Numbered from the stretch's first letter, positions 17,419 through 27,813 are shown. The stretch: 64,000 nucleotides of DNA from Balneolaceae bacterium (GCA_018401935.1 JAGYJQ010000010.1:1-64000); one strand, 5' to 3'. Notes: generated by a model not told the origin, from the letters alone. Made by a program: numbers and translations.

Positions 17419-18534
17419 CTAAATTAAGGGCAAATTGCCTTCAAAGATATTATCGAAAGATGTGTCTTCATCCAAATCAGATTCCACCATCATGGCCACT
17501 ACATCTCCCACTTTTGAACAGGAGATAAAGTGTTCATCATTTAAATCGGGTGTGACTAAGCCTTTGTCAATGACCAATTCTACAGCCGCTTCTACCCTTC
17601 TGGCTTCTTCTATCAGACCTACATGCTCTAGTAACATGGCTAGGGATAAAATAGTAGCTAAGGGATTGGCTATATCTTTACCAGCGGCTTCTGGATAACT
17701 ACCATGGATAGGTTCAAAAAGGCTACTACTTAGCCCTAGAGAAGCTGAAGGTAATAGGCCTATAGATCCTGTAATCACACTGGTTTCATCCGAGATTATG
17801 TCCCCAAACATATTTTCAGTCAAAATAACATCGAATCTAGCCGGATTCTGGACAACTTGCATGGCCGCATTATCCACGAACAGATAGTCCACCGAAACAT
17901 CCGGATACTCAAGGGCCATTTTTTGAACCACTTCTCTCCAAAGTCGTGAGCTCTCCAGCACGTTGGCTTTATCCACCAATGTTAATACCCCCCGACGCCT
18001 GGATGCTGCTTCAAAGGCCATTTTAGCGATGCGTGTAATTTCTTCTACGGTATAATAGCACGTATCAAAGGCCGCATTCCCTCCCTCTACACGCCCTTTG
18101 TCACCGAAATAGATTCCACTGGTCAACTCTCGATAGACCACCAAATCGGTACCTAAAATACGCTCTTCTTTGAGTGGAGACCGATCCATCAACGAGGCAA
18201 AAAGTCGAACAGGTCGAATATTTGCATATAAGCCCAATTCTTTGCGTAATCGCAACAGACCTTGCTCAGGCCTAACTGTTGCAGTTGGATCATTATCGTA
18301 TTTAGGGTCACCTATGGCGCCAAAAAGCACCCCATCGGACATTTTACATATATCAATGGTTTCCTGTGGAAGTGGATCTCCTGTTTCATCAATCGCAATG
18401 GCACCCATTAGGGCATAATCCAAAATAAATTCATGATTATACCGATTAGACACAGCGTCCAACACCTTTATGGCCTGTTTAATGACTTCGGGGCCAATTC
18501 CATCACCTGGTACTACCGCAATACGTTTTTTCAT
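17419..18534 (-). CDS. leuB: 3-isopropylmalate dehydrogenase
   Basis: LeuB oxidises and decarboxylates 3-isopropylmalate with NAD in leucine synthesis. The 371-residue protein shows VVPGDGIGPEV at the N-terminus, GAIGDPKYDN, a LRKELGLYANIRPVR segment, VYRELTSGIYFG, DKANVLESSRLWR, and the metal-binding VDNAAMQ...TENMFGDIISDE, followed by HGSYPEAAGKDIANP. All are standard for the family. It is the last gene of leuA-C-D-B on the minus strand, two bases after leuD. Confidence 0.96.
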   Translation of the reverse strand: MKKRIAVVPGDGIGPEVIKQAIKVLDAVSNRYNHEFILDYALMGAIAIDETGDPLPQETIDICKMSDGVLFGAIGDPKYDNDPTATVRPEQGLLRLRKELGLYANIRPVRLFASLMDRSPLKEERILGTDLVVYRELTSGIYFGDKGRVEGGNAAFDTCYYTVEEITRIAKMAFEAASRRRGVLTLVDKANVLESSRLWREVVQKMALEYPDVSVDYLFVDNAAMQVVQNPARFDVILTENMFGDIISDETSVITGSIGLLPSASLGLSSSLFEPIHGSYPEAAGKDIANPLATILSLAMLLEHVGLIEEARRVEAAVELVIDKGLVTPDLNDEHFISCSKVGDVVAMMVESDLDEDTSFDNIFEGNLPLI

Positions 18535-18536
18535 AC

Positions 18537-19130
18537 TTAAAATTCGATGTGCTTTTGTTCAAAAGCGCTAATTTTTTCTTTTTGACTCAATAAAAAATCA
18601 ATGTCATCGTAGCCGTTGATCAAACAGGTTTTCTTATACGGGTTTATCTCAAAATGTTCCTGAATCCCAATTTCAGGAACCCGAAGTAATTGAGCCTCTA
18701 AGTCAATTTCGATGAGTGTCATAGGATTTGATTGTACCTCTGCTAATAATTCTTTTAGGCTACCGGGGGACACCTGAACGGGTAATAAGCCATTATTTAA
18801 TGCATTTCCTTTAAAAATATCGGCAAAATAACTAGATACGACGGCTTTAAAACCATAATCGACTAGGGCCCAGGCGGCATGTTCTCGAGACGATCCACAG
18901 CCAAAATTTTCTCCAGCCACCAATATGGAACCCGAATATTCAGGATTGTTTAGAATAAAATCGGATTTAGGATGACCTTGTTCATCAAAGCGCCAGTCCT
19001 TGAATAGATGCTCCCCAAAGCCCTCTCTAGACGTAGCTTTAAGATAACGAGCAGGTATAATTTGATCGGTGTCCACATTTTCTTGAATCAATGGTATAGC
19101 TGGACTTAGTAATGTGCTAAATTTTTCCAT
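18537..19130 (-). CDS. leuD: 3-isopropylmalate dehydratase small subunit
   Basis: LeuD forms the swivelling small subunit of isopropylmalate isomerase with LeuC. The 197-residue protein has [14 protein letters not shown] near the N-terminus, [17 protein letters not shown] (about residues 73-89) and NGLLPV. This is the long bacterial LeuD form. Its start codon shares one base with the leuC stop, indicating translational coupling of the two subunits. Confidence 0.96.
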   Translation of the reverse strand: MEKFSTLLSPAIPLIQENVDTDQIIPARYLKATSREGFGEHLFKDWRFDEQGHPKSDFILNNPEYSGSILVAGENFGCGSSREHAAWALVDYGFKAVVSSYFADIFKGNALNNGLLPVQVSPGSLKELLAEVQSNPMTLIEIDLEAQLLRVPEIGIQEHFEINPYKKTCLINGYDDIDFLLSQKEKISAFEQKHIEF

Positions 19131-20539
19131 TAAGCGAGGGCCTCCTCATTTAGATACTTTCTGGGATCAACTACTTTACCTTCCACCGCAATAACGGCCG
19201 CAGTTAATGGGCTTACCAATAAAGTACGGGCTCCTGGTCCCTGACGGCCTTCGTAGTTTCGATTCGAAGTAGATACACAATATTCCATTTTTGGGATTTT
19301 ATCCTCGTTCATCCCCAAACAAGCCGAACATCCAGGTCCTCGAAGCTCAAAGCCTGCCTCAAATAAAATATCATGCAAGCCTTCGGCTTTGGCCTGTGCC
19401 TCTACCTGCTTAGAGCCAGGTACAATAAATGCTTGTACATTATCGGCTTTTTTCTTGCCTTTCACATAATCTGCCACAATACGGAGATCTTCTATTCTAG
19501 AATTAGTGCAGCTACCAATAAATACATGATCAATGGGAGTGTTTAGTAAGGAAGCACCAGGAGTAAGTCCCATATACTGCAATGACTGAAGTAAGTTATC
19601 CGGGCGCTCAACTTCTTGAGTAGTTGGAATATGTTGTGTTATTCCCATTCCCATACCCGGGTTGGTTCCATAAGTAATCATTGGCTCGATGTCCTCGGCA
19701 TTGAACACATACTCTTTGTCAAAAACGGCGTCCTCATCAGTATATAATGTAGACCAATAGGCCAAGGCTTCCTCCCACTGCTGTCCAGAAGGTGCGTATT
19801 CTCTGCCTTTTATGTACTCAAAGGTAGTCTCATCGGGGGCAATCATTCCCCCACGTGCGCCCATTTCTATACTCATGTTGCAGATAGTCATCCGTGCCTC
19901 CATCGAAAGAGATCGAATGGCCGAGCCGGCATATTCCACAAAATGCCCCGTTCCTCCTGAGGTACTCAACTTCGAAATAATATACAGTATGATGTCCTTG
20001 GAAAAAATCCCTCTGCCTAATTCACCATCGATGGTAATTCGCATGGTTTTCGGCCGCTGAACTAACAGGCATTGGGTGGCCATTACTTGTTCTACCTGTG
20101 AGGTACCAATACCAAAAGCTACGGCACCGAATGCTCCATGGGTCGATGTATGACTATCCCCGCACACTATGGTCATACCTGGTTTTGTAACCCCCAATTC
20201 AGGACCAATTACATGTACGATTCCCTGATTTTTATGCCCAAGGCCGTACAAATCTATGTCAAATTCTTCGCAGTTATGCGTAAGCATGTCCACTTGTAAA
20301 CGAGATAGCTCGTCTTTGATGGGTAAGTGCTGATCCTTGGTGGGCACATTGTGATCGGCCGTAGCTACGATTCGGTGTTTATCGTACAGTCCTATCCCTC
20401 TTTTTCGAATGCCATCAAATGCCTGAGGCGAGGTTACTTCGTGTATGAAGTGCCGGTCAATAAATAGAATTTCTTGGCCGCCGTCGACCGTGTCTACGAT
20501 GTGGTTATCCCACACTTTTTCAAACAGTGTTTTTCCCAT
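19130..20539 (-). CDS. leuC: 3-isopropylmalate dehydratase large subunit
   Basis: LeuC is the [4Fe-4S] aconitase-family subunit that isomerises 2- to 3-isopropylmalate. The 469-residue protein has [12 protein letters not shown] at the N-terminus, [14 protein letters not shown], the cluster cysteines in [13 protein letters not shown] and [14 protein letters not shown], and [22 protein letters not shown]. The length is normal. It lies between leuA (57-base gap) and leuD (1-base overlap). Confidence 0.96.
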   Translation of the reverse strand: MGKTLFEKVWDNHIVDTVDGGQEILFIDRHFIHEVTSPQAFDGIRKRGIGLYDKHRIVATADHNVPTKDQHLPIKDELSRLQVDMLTHNCEEFDIDLYGLGHKNQGIVHVIGPELGVTKPGMTIVCGDSHTSTHGAFGAVAFGIGTSQVEQVMATQCLLVQRPKTMRITIDGELGRGIFSKDIILYIISKLSTSGGTGHFVEYAGSAIRSLSMEARMTICNMSIEMGARGGMIAPDETTFEYIKGREYAPSGQQWEEALAYWSTLYTDEDAVFDKEYVFNAEDIEPMITYGTNPGMGMGITQHIPTTQEVERPDNLLQSLQYMGLTPGASLLNTPIDHVFIGSCTNSRIEDLRIVADYVKGKKKADNVQAFIVPGSKQVEAQAKAEGLHDILFEAGFELRGPGCSACLGMNEDKIPKMEYCVSTSNRNYEGRQGPGARTLLVSPLTAAVIAVEGKVVDPRKYLNEEALA

Positions 20540-20596
20540 ATCAAGTTATCTGGGGTTTCCGTACAAAATTCGAGTGGATAATAGGGTTTTTTGCAC

Positions 20597-21742
20597 CTAA
20601 GATGAAAATAATGTCAATAGATCCTGATCCTGAACTACTTTTTTTTCATCCGCTAATTTTAAAAAAGCTTCGTAGTACGGTTCCATTTGTTCTCGTTCTA
20701 CGTCAAATCCCAATTTTGCTGCTCTGAATTTCAAAGCTGCCCGTCCACTTCGTGCCGTTAATACAATACTGGATTCGTGCACTCCCACATCTAAGGGATC
20801 GATGATTTCATAGGTCTCTCTGCTCTTAATAACCCCATCTTGATGAATCCCAGAAGAATGTGAAAACGCATTACTCCCTACAATGGCTTTGTTTGGTTGC
20901 ACGGGCATTCTCATTCGGGTCGCTACTAACTCGCTCATTGATTTGAGCTGCTGGCTTTGAATACGTGTATCAAAATTCAAATCCTGATGCTGTCGTAAAA
21001 TCATCACGACTTCCTCTAGGGATGCATTTCCTGCCCGTTCGCCGATCCCATTAATGGTACATTCTACTTGGGTTGCTCCATGTTCAACCCCTGCTATGGA
21101 ATTCGCGGTAGCCAGGCCTAAATCATTATGACAATGAGTGGAAATATGCACCTTATCAATTCCCTTAACATGCTCTTTAAGATATTTTATTTTAGCCCCG
21201 TATTGCCATGGCAAACAATAGCCAGTGGTATCTGGTATATTCACTACCGTAGCACCCGCGGCAATAACGGCCTCCAACACCTTAGCTAGATACTCATCGT
21301 CGGTTCTACCCGCATCCTCGGCATAGAATTCTACATCTTCGACAAATCGTTTGGCATATTTAACGGCGGCCACTCCTCGTTCTAGAACATGTTCTCTGGT
21401 GGTTCGAAGCTTGTTGAATACATGACTATCCGAAGTGCCTATTCCGGTGTGTATTCGAGGCATTCTTGCATTTTTTACCGCTTCAGCTGCGGCATCAATA
21501 TCTTTTTCGACTGCTCTGGACAGGGCACAAACGGTGGATTCGGTGATAATACCTGCTATTTTTGATACCGATTCAAAATCACCCGGAGAAGAAATTGGAA
21601 ATCCAACCTCCATTATATCTACCCCGAGTTTCTCCAGAGCCAATGCTATTTCTATTTTTTCATCGGTATTTAACTGACAACCTGGGACTTGCTCACCGTC
21701 ACGGAGCGTGGTGTCAAATATATGTATATGCTTGTGGGCCAT
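20597..21742 (-). CDS. leuA: 2-isopropylmalate synthase, short form
   Basis: LeuA condenses acetyl-CoA with 2-ketoisovalerate, the first step of leucine synthesis. The 381-residue protein has the catalytic [11 protein letters not shown] (about residues 11-21), metal-binding STHCHNDLG (about 201-209) and NGIGERAGN (about 231-239). It ends after the helical linker region and lacks the roughly 120-residue C-terminal leucine-binding regulatory domain of full-length LeuA (about 510 residues). Short forms are known in Bacteroidetes. It is the first gene of the leu operon, and the neighbouring leuCDB support LeuA over homocitrate synthase. Confidence 0.92.
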   Translation of the reverse strand: MAHKHIHIFDTTLRDGEQVPGCQLNTDEKIEIALALEKLGVDIMEVGFPISSPGDFESVSKIAGIITESTVCALSRAVEKDIDAAAEAVKNARMPRIHTGIGTSDSHVFNKLRTTREHVLERGVAAVKYAKRFVEDVEFYAEDAGRTDDEYLAKVLEAVIAAGATVVNIPDTTGYCLPWQYGAKIKYLKEHVKGIDKVHISTHCHNDLGLATANSIAGVEHGATQVECTINGIGERAGNASLEEVVMILRQHQDLNFDTRIQSQQLKSMSELVATRMRMPVQPNKAIVGSNAFSHSSGIHQDGVIKSRETYEIIDPLDVGVHESSIVLTARSGRAALKFRAAKLGFDVEREQMEPYYEAFLKLADEKKVVQDQDLLTLFSS

Positions 21743-21925
21743 AATACGGCGTTTGCTTAGTTAGTATTAAGGCGAATATAACGGGTATTAAAGCGACTAT
21801 AAAGAAGTATAGAAACCGAATTCATACTATATTACAATATCCAAGACTTAGATAGGGCTTTTGAATTCGACCTAAGCAATTGTTAAGCCGTACCATAGAC
21901 TAACAAAAACTGTTTTTTTACTACA

Positions 21926-23473
21926 ATGGCCAACCAGCCAAACGATTATTTATTTCAACTTATACGCTCGCTAAGCAAAGCAGAAAAACGCAGTTTCAAG
22001 ATTTATGCTATGCGCAATAGCTCCGAGGAAGCAAAATTTATACAACTCTTCGACGCCATAGATAAATCCAAAGAATACAGCGAAGAGCTTCTGATTCATA
22101 AATTAGATGGGATAAAAAAAACACAGCTTTCCAATCTTAAAGCCCACCTATACCGGCAGTTACTCACCTCATTGCGGTTGAATTACACCAATCACAACAT
22201 CGATATACAACTCCGGGAACAAATCGATTATGCACGTATTCTGTACGACAAAGGGCTCTACAAGCAAAGCCTAAAAATACTGGATAAGGCGAAATTAGTT
22301 TCCCATGAACACCATAGAGTACCGCTAAGCTCTGAAATTCTTGGTTTCGAAAAACTTATCGAGTCGCAGTACATTACTCGAAGTTTTGACCATCGCGCAG
22401 ATGACTTAATTGAACAGACCAAAGAAGTACTGCAGTCCGAGCAACAGTATCATCAACTATCCAACCTAGCTCTGCGTTTATACAGTTTATACATAAAAAC
22501 TGGCCATGTTCGTAATGAGGCAGATTACGAGCGAATACATGCTTTTTTTGAACAAGCTCTTTCTTCCCTTAGACCAGAAAAAATGGGTTTTTACGAGCAG
22601 CATTATCTTCACGTTTCCCATGCATGGTATAGCCTCATCGTTCAGGACTTCCTATTACAATACCGCCATGCTCAGAAGTGGGTCGACCACTTTCGCCACC
22701 ACCCCAATATGCTTCAAGCAGATCCAATTTGGTACCTAAAAGGGGTACATGTCCTTCTTGAGGCCTTATTCATCGTGGGGCATTACGACCGTCATGAACA
22801 GGAAATGAAAAAACTCAAAGAGTTCTTAATAGACCCGCCTTCTCGTACCAATACAAATCTGGAAACCTTAGGTTGGCAATACTATTATACCTCACAAATC
22901 AACCATTTTTTCATGAATGGTGAGTTTGAGAAAGGGATAACCATTATCCCAGAACTCTCGGCACAAATGCAAAAATGGAGCTATCGAATCGACTCTCATC
23001 GCATATTGGTGTTTCACTATAAAATAGCCTGTTTGTATTTCGGCGCAGGTAATTTGCAAAAGACCATTGAGCATTGCGCGCACATTATTCAGTATCCAGA
23101 TCCGCATCTTCGAGAAGATCTGCATTGCTTTGCTCGCATTTTAACCCTTATCGCTCATATTGAACTAGGCAACGAACAACTGGTTCAATATCAGGTTCGA
23201 AGTACCTATCGGTTTTTACGTCGCATGAATGATCTAAATTCTGTTCAAGAAGAGATTTTACTGTTTCTACGTAATCTACCTCAAACCAATGAGGATCAAT
23301 TAGCTAGAAAGTTCAAGAAACTCCATTCCAAACTCATTGAGCTTCAGAAAAAGCCGTATCAAAAAAGAGCCTTTTTATATTTGGACATCATATCATGGCT
23401 CGATTCAAAAATGCAGCATACGACCATACAAGAGGTTATTAGAGCTAAATTCCAACATCGTAAGCCGCATTAA
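21926..23473 (+). CDS. Helical-repeat (TPR-like) protein of unknown function
   Basis: The 515-residue protein has no signal peptide or membrane helix. It is almost wholly helical, with repeated two-helix units of TPR-like spacing (for example YARILYDKGLYKQSLKILDKA near residues 108-128, and IACLYFGAGNLQKTIEHC near 370). The N-terminus NDYLFQLIRSLSKAEKRSFKIYA is typical of a Bacteroidetes protein family that I recognise only as uncharacterised. It lies between the divergent leu operon and the ilv operon and has its own start at ATG 21926. Whether it influences either operon cannot be told. Confidence 0.75.
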   Translation: MANQPNDYLFQLIRSLSKAEKRSFKIYAMRNSSEEAKFIQLFDAIDKSKEYSEELLIHKLDGIKKTQLSNLKAHLYRQLLTSLRLNYTNHNIDIQLREQIDYARILYDKGLYKQSLKILDKAKLVSHEHHRVPLSSEILGFEKLIESQYITRSFDHRADDLIEQTKEVLQSEQQYHQLSNLALRLYSLYIKTGHVRNEADYERIHAFFEQALSSLRPEKMGFYEQHYLHVSHAWYSLIVQDFLLQYRHAQKWVDHFRHHPNMLQADPIWYLKGVHVLLEALFIVGHYDRHEQEMKKLKEFLIDPPSRTNTNLETLGWQYYYTSQINHFFMNGEFEKGITIIPELSAQMQKWSYRIDSHRILVFHYKIACLYFGAGNLQKTIEHCAHIIQYPDPHLREDLHCFARILTLIAHIELGNEQLVQYQVRSTYRFLRRMNDLNSVQEEILLFLRNLPQTNEDQLARKFKKLHSKLIELQKKPYQKRAFLYLDIISWLDSKMQHTTIQEVIRAKFQHRKPH

Positions 23474-23520
23474 CTCTTTTTGGCCATTCCATTTATAGCC
23501 AAAGTTTATACCCTGCAGTT

Positions 23521-23552
23521 ATTGCAATTTTACAGAGATAGCTCGTTCTTTG
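23521..23552 (+). promoter_or_regulatory. Candidate Bacteroidetes-type promoter for the ilv leader
   Basis: A TATTG ending at 23524 is followed after 20 bases by GTTCTTTG (23545-23552). Bacteroidetes primary sigma promoters use a TTG-containing -33 box and TAnnTTTG at -7, with about 19-21 bases between. The spacing fits and the -7 box matches only its TTTG half plus the free positions. It is placed correctly, just upstream of the leader peptide. Tentative. Confidence 0.3.
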
Positions 23553-23574
23553 TAGTCAAACAAACAATAGTCTT

Positions 23575-23634
23575 TTGATACAACAACGCGACATCATCGT
23601 CATTATCATCGAGGTCATCGTTCAAAAACGATGA
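23575..23634 (+). CDS. ilv leader peptide (19 aa, Ile/Val-rich)
   Basis: Reading from TTG 23575, the frame gives MIQQRDIIVIIIEVIVQKR and stops at TGA 23632-23634. Seven of the 19 residues are Ile and three are Val, the end products of the ilv operon that follows. There are no Leu codons apart from the TTG start. No ATG is available in this frame after the upstream stop at 23539, so TTG is the likely start; TTG is also used by ilvA and the beta-lactamase-like gene in this window. Stalling of ribosomes on the Ile/Val codons would control the downstream terminator. Confidence 0.8.
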   Translation: MIQQRDIIVIIIEVIVQKR

Positions 23635-23708
23635 GGAAGCGTTGTTCGCATGTTACCAACATAATGCACTACAAGCCTTCCTCAAACAACCAGGAAGGCT
23701 TTTTTTTT
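23615..23708 (+). promoter_or_regulatory. Transcription attenuator of the ilv operon
   Basis: Three mutually exclusive pairings are visible. Pause hairpin 1:2 is TCATCGTT/AACGATGA (23615-23622 with 23627-23634), covering the end of the leader peptide. The antiterminator 2:3 pairs GAGGAAG (23633-23639) with CTTCCTC (23677-23683). Terminator 3:4 pairs AAGCCTTCCT (23673-23682) with AGGAAGGCTT (23692-23701) and is followed by a T-run to 23708. A ribosome at the leader stop would cover GAGGAAG and favour termination. A ribosome stalled on the Ile/Val codons would leave it free and favour read-through into ilvD. Confidence 0.82.
23673..23708 (+). terminator. Intrinsic terminator within the ilv leader
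   Basis: A perfect 10-bp stem (23673-23682 with 23692-23701) has a 9-base loop and is followed directly by a run of T to 23708. It lies upstream of ilvD, not at an operon end, which fits an attenuator. Confidence 0.88.
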
Positions 23709-23814
23709 GTTGGTAGTAGGTGCTCTGTCAAAGATTTCACACAAAGATTCAACGGACTCCAATACATAGCTCAAATTCATACGCTATCCAATAAGGCATC
23801 ACGTATCTCATTTC

Positions 23815-25497
23815 ATGAAAGAACTAAATAAATACTCCAAGCAAATTACGCAGGATGGATCTCAACCTGCCGCACAAGCCATGTTACATGCCATCGGCTT
23901 AGATGAATCGGACTTGAATAAAGCCTTTGTTGGCGTTGCTAGCACTGGTTTTGAGGGCAATCCATGCAATATGCATTTAAATGATTTGGCCGTTCATGTA
24001 AAACGTGGAGTAACACACGCAGGACTTAATGGTCTCATATTTAATACTATCGGTATTTCGGATGGGATTTCCATGGGAACAGCAGGAATGCGGTACTCTT
24101 TGCCCTCACGTGATTTAATTGCCGATTCTATGGAGTCGGTGGTAACCGGCATGAGTTACGATGGGATGGTTGCTATAGTAGGGTGCGATAAGAACATGCC
24201 CGGAGCCATAATGGCCATGCTGCGAGTTAACAGGCCCAGTATTATGGTCTATGGTGGCACCATTGCCCCTGGGTATCATAATGGACAAAAGTTGGATGTG
24301 GTTTCTGCCTTTGAGGCGTGGGGACAAAAAGTGTCAGGGGCCATTGATGACGCTACCTTTAAAGATATTGTTAAACATGCATGTCCAGGACCAGGCGCCT
24401 GTGGAGGCATGTATACGGCCAATACCATGGCCAGTGCCATTGAAGCAATGGGGATGACCCTTCCGTACAATTCCTCCAATCCTGCCAACAGTGCCGAAAA
24501 AGTCATAGAATGCGAAGAAGCTGGTAAGAGTATGCTAAAACTACTCGAATTAGACCTAAAACCCAGAGACATAGTAACCAAAAAGTCACTGGAAAACGCA
24601 TTTAGACTGATCACCTTATTAGGAGGATCGACCAATGCGGTACTCCATCTTTTAGCCATTGCTCGCACCGCTGACATTGAATTTGAACTTTCCGACATGC
24701 AGCACATAAGTGACACTACTCCCTTTATTGCCGACTTAAAACCGAGTGGAAGTTACGTAATGGAAGATCTTCACAAAGCTGGGGGTATCCCCGCAGTATT
24801 GAAAACAATGCTGGTTGATGGGATCCTTCATGGGGATCAGAAGACCATTACAGGGGCAAGTTTAGCTGAAAACCTAGCCGAGGTTGCTCCCTTAAACTTT
24901 GAAACACAAAAAGTTGTGTTCCCCATACATGAACCCATTAAATCAACCGGACATATTCAAATACTTTACGGGAACTTAGCTTCAGAGGGCGCCGTGGCTA
25001 AAATAACCGGCAAAGAAGGCCTTCGTTTTGCCGGCCCGGCCCGGGTATTTAACTCTGAAGAGGAAGCCAACGAAGGTATCAGCTCAGGAGCTGTACAAAA
25101 AGGAGAGGTCATTGTGATACGATACGTGGGTCCTAAAGGGGGACCTGGCATGCCAGAAATGTTAAAACCTACCTCTGCCATCATGGGTGCTGGCTTAGGA
25201 AAAGAGGTCGCCCTCATCACCGATGGGCGCTTTTCAGGTGGCTCACATGGCTTTGTAGTTGGACACATTACCCCGGAGGCGCAAGTGGGCGGAGTCATTG
25301 GCTTGGTTCAAGATGGAGACCTAATCGAGATCGACGCCGAGGCAAATACCTTACAGGTTCTTGTATCCGATGCCGAACTCGAAAACAGAAAAAGTGTCTG
25401 GCAAGCTCCTCCACTCAAAGTTCGAAGCGGAACACTATACAAATATGCCCACACCGTATCTACCGCCTCCAAGGGCTGCACTACGGATGAATTTTAA
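23815..25497 (+). CDS. ilvD: Dihydroxy-acid dehydratase
   Basis: IlvD dehydrates dihydroxy-isovalerate and dihydroxy-methylvalerate in valine and isoleucine synthesis. The 560-residue protein has the iron-sulfur ligands in EGNPCNMHL (about residue 52), [10 protein letters not shown] (about 124) and [16 protein letters not shown] (about 196). It also has [13 protein letters not shown] and [18 protein letters not shown]. The length is normal. It is the first structural gene after the attenuator, about 107 bases beyond the terminator. The start is ATG 23815. Confidence 0.96.
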   Translation: MKELNKYSKQITQDGSQPAAQAMLHAIGLDESDLNKAFVGVASTGFEGNPCNMHLNDLAVHVKRGVTHAGLNGLIFNTIGISDGISMGTAGMRYSLPSRDLIADSMESVVTGMSYDGMVAIVGCDKNMPGAIMAMLRVNRPSIMVYGGTIAPGYHNGQKLDVVSAFEAWGQKVSGAIDDATFKDIVKHACPGPGACGGMYTANTMASAIEAMGMTLPYNSSNPANSAEKVIECEEAGKSMLKLLELDLKPRDIVTKKSLENAFRLITLLGGSTNAVLHLLAIARTADIEFELSDMQHISDTTPFIADLKPSGSYVMEDLHKAGGIPAVLKTMLVDGILHGDQKTITGASLAENLAEVAPLNFETQKVVFPIHEPIKSTGHIQILYGNLASEGAVAKITGKEGLRFAGPARVFNSEEEANEGISSGAVQKGEVIVIRYVGPKGGPGMPEMLKPTSAIMGAGLGKEVALITDGRFSGGSHGFVVGHITPEAQVGGVIGLVQDGDLIEIDAEANTLQVLVSDAELENRKSVWQAPPLKVRSGTLYKYAHTVSTASKGCTTDEF

Positions 25498-25514
25498 TTG
25501 AATACTTATACATT

Positions 25515-27251
25515 ATGGCTAGCATAGACCTCCAACCCACAGAAAACAAATCTCCCTCCCACCAAACCACCATCACGGGCGCAGAAGCCGTAGTCCAAGC
25601 CCTAATCCTAGAAGGAGTCGACATCGCGTTTGGTTATCCAGGAGGAGCAATTATGCCGGTATACGACGCTCTGTATGACTACCAGGATCGCCTTCATCAC
25701 GTTTTAGCACGCCACGAACAAGGCGCCATTCACGCCGCACAAGGCTACGCCCGAGCCAGCGGTAAAGTCGGTGTGTGTCTGGCCACCTCAGGTCCAGGAG
25801 CCACCAATTTAATTACAGGAATCGCCGACGCACAGATCGATTCCACCCCATTGGTTTGTATCACCGGACAAGTACCGTCTCATCTCCTTGGCAGTGACGC
25901 ATTCCAAGAAACCGACGTAATTGGGATTTCCATGCCGGTAACAAAATGGAATTACCAGGTCACCAAAGCAGAAGAAATACCCATAGCTATCGCCAAAGCC
26001 TTTTACATTGCCCGCTCTGGTCGTCCGGGTCCGGTTCTTATCGACATCACCAAGGATGCACAGTTCCAACCACTAGATTTTCAGTACGAAAAGTGCACCT
26101 CGATTCGAAGCTACCGCGAAGAACCTGCCATAGAGACCGACCAAATAGAAGCCGCAGCCAAGGCTATCAACGAAGCTAAGCGTCCCTATGTACTTTTTGG
26201 GCAAGGAATTATTTTGGCGGAAGCCGAACAGGAATTCAAAGCCTTTGTAGAGCAGGGTAATTTACCGGCTGCATGGACCATTCTCGGCCTATCAGCAATG
26301 GAAACCAGCCATCCCCTTAATGTAGGCATGCTGGGAATGCATGGTAATTATGGCCCCAATTTACTCACCAATGAGTGTGATGTACTCATTGCGGTTGGGA
26401 TGCGATTTGATGATCGGGTAACCGGTAATTTGGAAAAATACGCAAAACAAGCTAAGGTCATCCATTTGGAAATTGATCCCGCTGAAATCAACAAGAATGT
26501 GTACGCGGATATCCCCGTCATGGGCAATGCTAAAAAAACACTACCTCTGCTTACCCAAAGGCTTCAGAAGAAAGATAGAAGTGAATGGCTGGCACGTTTT
26601 GCCGAATGCGACCGACTAGAACATGAAAAAGTTATCCAAGAGGAGCTTCACCCCACCAACGATATTCTTACCATGGGCGAAGTAATACATATTCTAAACC
26701 AAAAAACAGGGGGAAATGCCATTATCGTGACCGACGTAGGGCAACATCAAATGGTGGCCTGTCGGTACGCTCAATTTACGCAATCTAAAAGCAATATTAC
26801 CTCTGGAGGGCTGGGAACGATGGGTTTTGGCCTTCCTGCCGCTCTTGGTGCCGCTCTCGGTGCACCCGACCGCACCGTGGTCTGCGTAGTGGGAGATGGT
26901 GGATTACAAATGACTATTCAGGAATTAGCTACTATTTACCAAACCAAAGCCAAAGTTAAGGTTTTACTGCTAAATAATGAATTCTTAGGTATGGTACGAC
27001 AATGGCAGCAGTTGTTTTTTGACAAGCGCTACTCATCCACTGAAATGATTAACCCCGATTTCCAGCTCTTAGCTAAGGGATTTCGAATGACCACCAACCA
27101 GGTAACACATCGAGACCAGTTAGACCAAGCGGTTACCGAATTTATAGAAACGGATGAGGCCTATTTCTTGGAAGTAATGGTAGGTAAAGAAAACAATGTT
27201 TTCCCTATGGTTCCCTCGGGAAGTGGTGTGGCAGAAATAAGATTAGACTAA
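25515..27251 (+). CDS. ilvB: Acetolactate synthase, large (catalytic) subunit
   Basis: This ThDP enzyme makes acetolactate and acetohydroxybutyrate. The 578-residue protein has FGYPGGAIMPVYDAL, the catalytic Glu in ARHEQGAIHAAQGYARASG, ATSGPGATNLITGIADA, the RFDDRVTG segment, and the thiamine-diphosphate motif GDGGLQMTIQELATI...LLLNN (about residues 460-490). The C-terminal VFPMVPSG is also typical. It lies 17 bases after ilvD and 4 bases before the small subunit gene. Confidence 0.96.
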   Translation: MASIDLQPTENKSPSHQTTITGAEAVVQALILEGVDIAFGYPGGAIMPVYDALYDYQDRLHHVLARHEQGAIHAAQGYARASGKVGVCLATSGPGATNLITGIADAQIDSTPLVCITGQVPSHLLGSDAFQETDVIGISMPVTKWNYQVTKAEEIPIAIAKAFYIARSGRPGPVLIDITKDAQFQPLDFQYEKCTSIRSYREEPAIETDQIEAAAKAINEAKRPYVLFGQGIILAEAEQEFKAFVEQGNLPAAWTILGLSAMETSHPLNVGMLGMHGNYGPNLLTNECDVLIAVGMRFDDRVTGNLEKYAKQAKVIHLEIDPAEINKNVYADIPVMGNAKKTLPLLTQRLQKKDRSEWLARFAECDRLEHEKVIQEELHPTNDILTMGEVIHILNQKTGGNAIIVTDVGQHQMVACRYAQFTQSKSNITSGGLGTMGFGLPAALGAALGAPDRTVVCVVGDGGLQMTIQELATIYQTKAKVKVLLLNNEFLGMVRQWQQLFFDKRYSSTEMINPDFQLLAKGFRMTTNQVTHRDQLDQAVTEFIETDEAYFLEVMVGKENNVFPMVPSGSGVAEIRLD

Positions 27252-27255
27252 TCAG

Positions 27256-27813
27256 ATGGAGATAATGGATATGGAAAAACAAGAATTTACGATTACTGTT
27301 TACACCGAAAATCAGGTTGGGCTGCTGCATCGCATCACCACTATTTTTACTAAACGAAAAATTAACCTGGAAAGCCTTACCACCTCGGAAAGCGAAATCG
27401 AAGGGATTCACCGGTTTACTATCGCGGTTACCGAAACCGAAGAACAGGTCATAAAGGTAGTAAAACAAATTGAGAAGCAAGTTGAAGTGCTGAAAGCGGA
27501 CTACTACAAGAAAAAAGAAGTAGTTCAACAAGAGCTAGCTTTATACAAAATAGCTACGGAAACCCTGACCAACGGTCTTGAAATAGAACGAATCGTACGC
27601 GAACATAACGCACGATTCCTAACCATCGAGCGTGAATTCGTCGTCATAGAAAAAGCAGGGTATAAACGCGAAACCAAAGCCTTATTCGATGAACTAGAGC
27701 CGTACGGCATTAAAGAATTTGTTCGATCCGGAAGAATTGCCGTCGCTCGACAGCAGTTTGGCCCTGGAAAGGATATTGAAGCCTTACTACAAGCTAGCAG
27801 CCCCGGCATCTAA
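27256..27813 (+). CDS. ilvN: Acetolactate synthase, small (regulatory) subunit
   Basis: The small subunit activates IlvB and carries feedback inhibition by valine. The 185-residue protein begins with an ACT domain (FTITVYTENQVGLLHRITTIFTKR, about residues 10-33, then INLESLTTSESE). A second region (ELALYKIAT ... FVRSGRIAVAR) corresponds to the C-terminal domain of the family. In-frame ATGs at 27265 and 27271 are alternative starts a few codons in. It starts 4 bases after ilvB. Confidence 0.93.
   Translation: MEIMDMEKQEFTITVYTENQVGLLHRITTIFTKRKINLESLTTSESEIEGIHRFTIAVTETEEQVIKVVKQIEKQVEVLKADYYKKKEVVQQELALYKIATETLTNGLEIERIVREHNARFLTIEREFVVIEKAGYKRETKALFDELEPYGIKEFVRSGRIAVARQQFGPGKDIEALLQASSPGI

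Noticed and set aside
21743-21850. 22-codon minus-strand frame (MNSVSILLYSRF...) upstream of leuA as a leucine leader peptide
   Set aside because: It has only three Leu codons and no terminator or competing hairpins follow, so an attenuator cannot be supported.
23631-23831. 66-residue frame opening MRKRCSHVTNIM between the helical-repeat gene and ilvD
   Set aside because: It runs straight through the attenuator stems and T-run and overlaps ilvD; composition is that of structured leader RNA, not a gene.
24276-24716. 146-residue minus-strand frame within ilvD and similar long antisense frames (for example 53720-54061)
   Set aside because: They are shadows of strongly conserved or compositionally biased coding sequence on the other strand, with no recognisable motifs.
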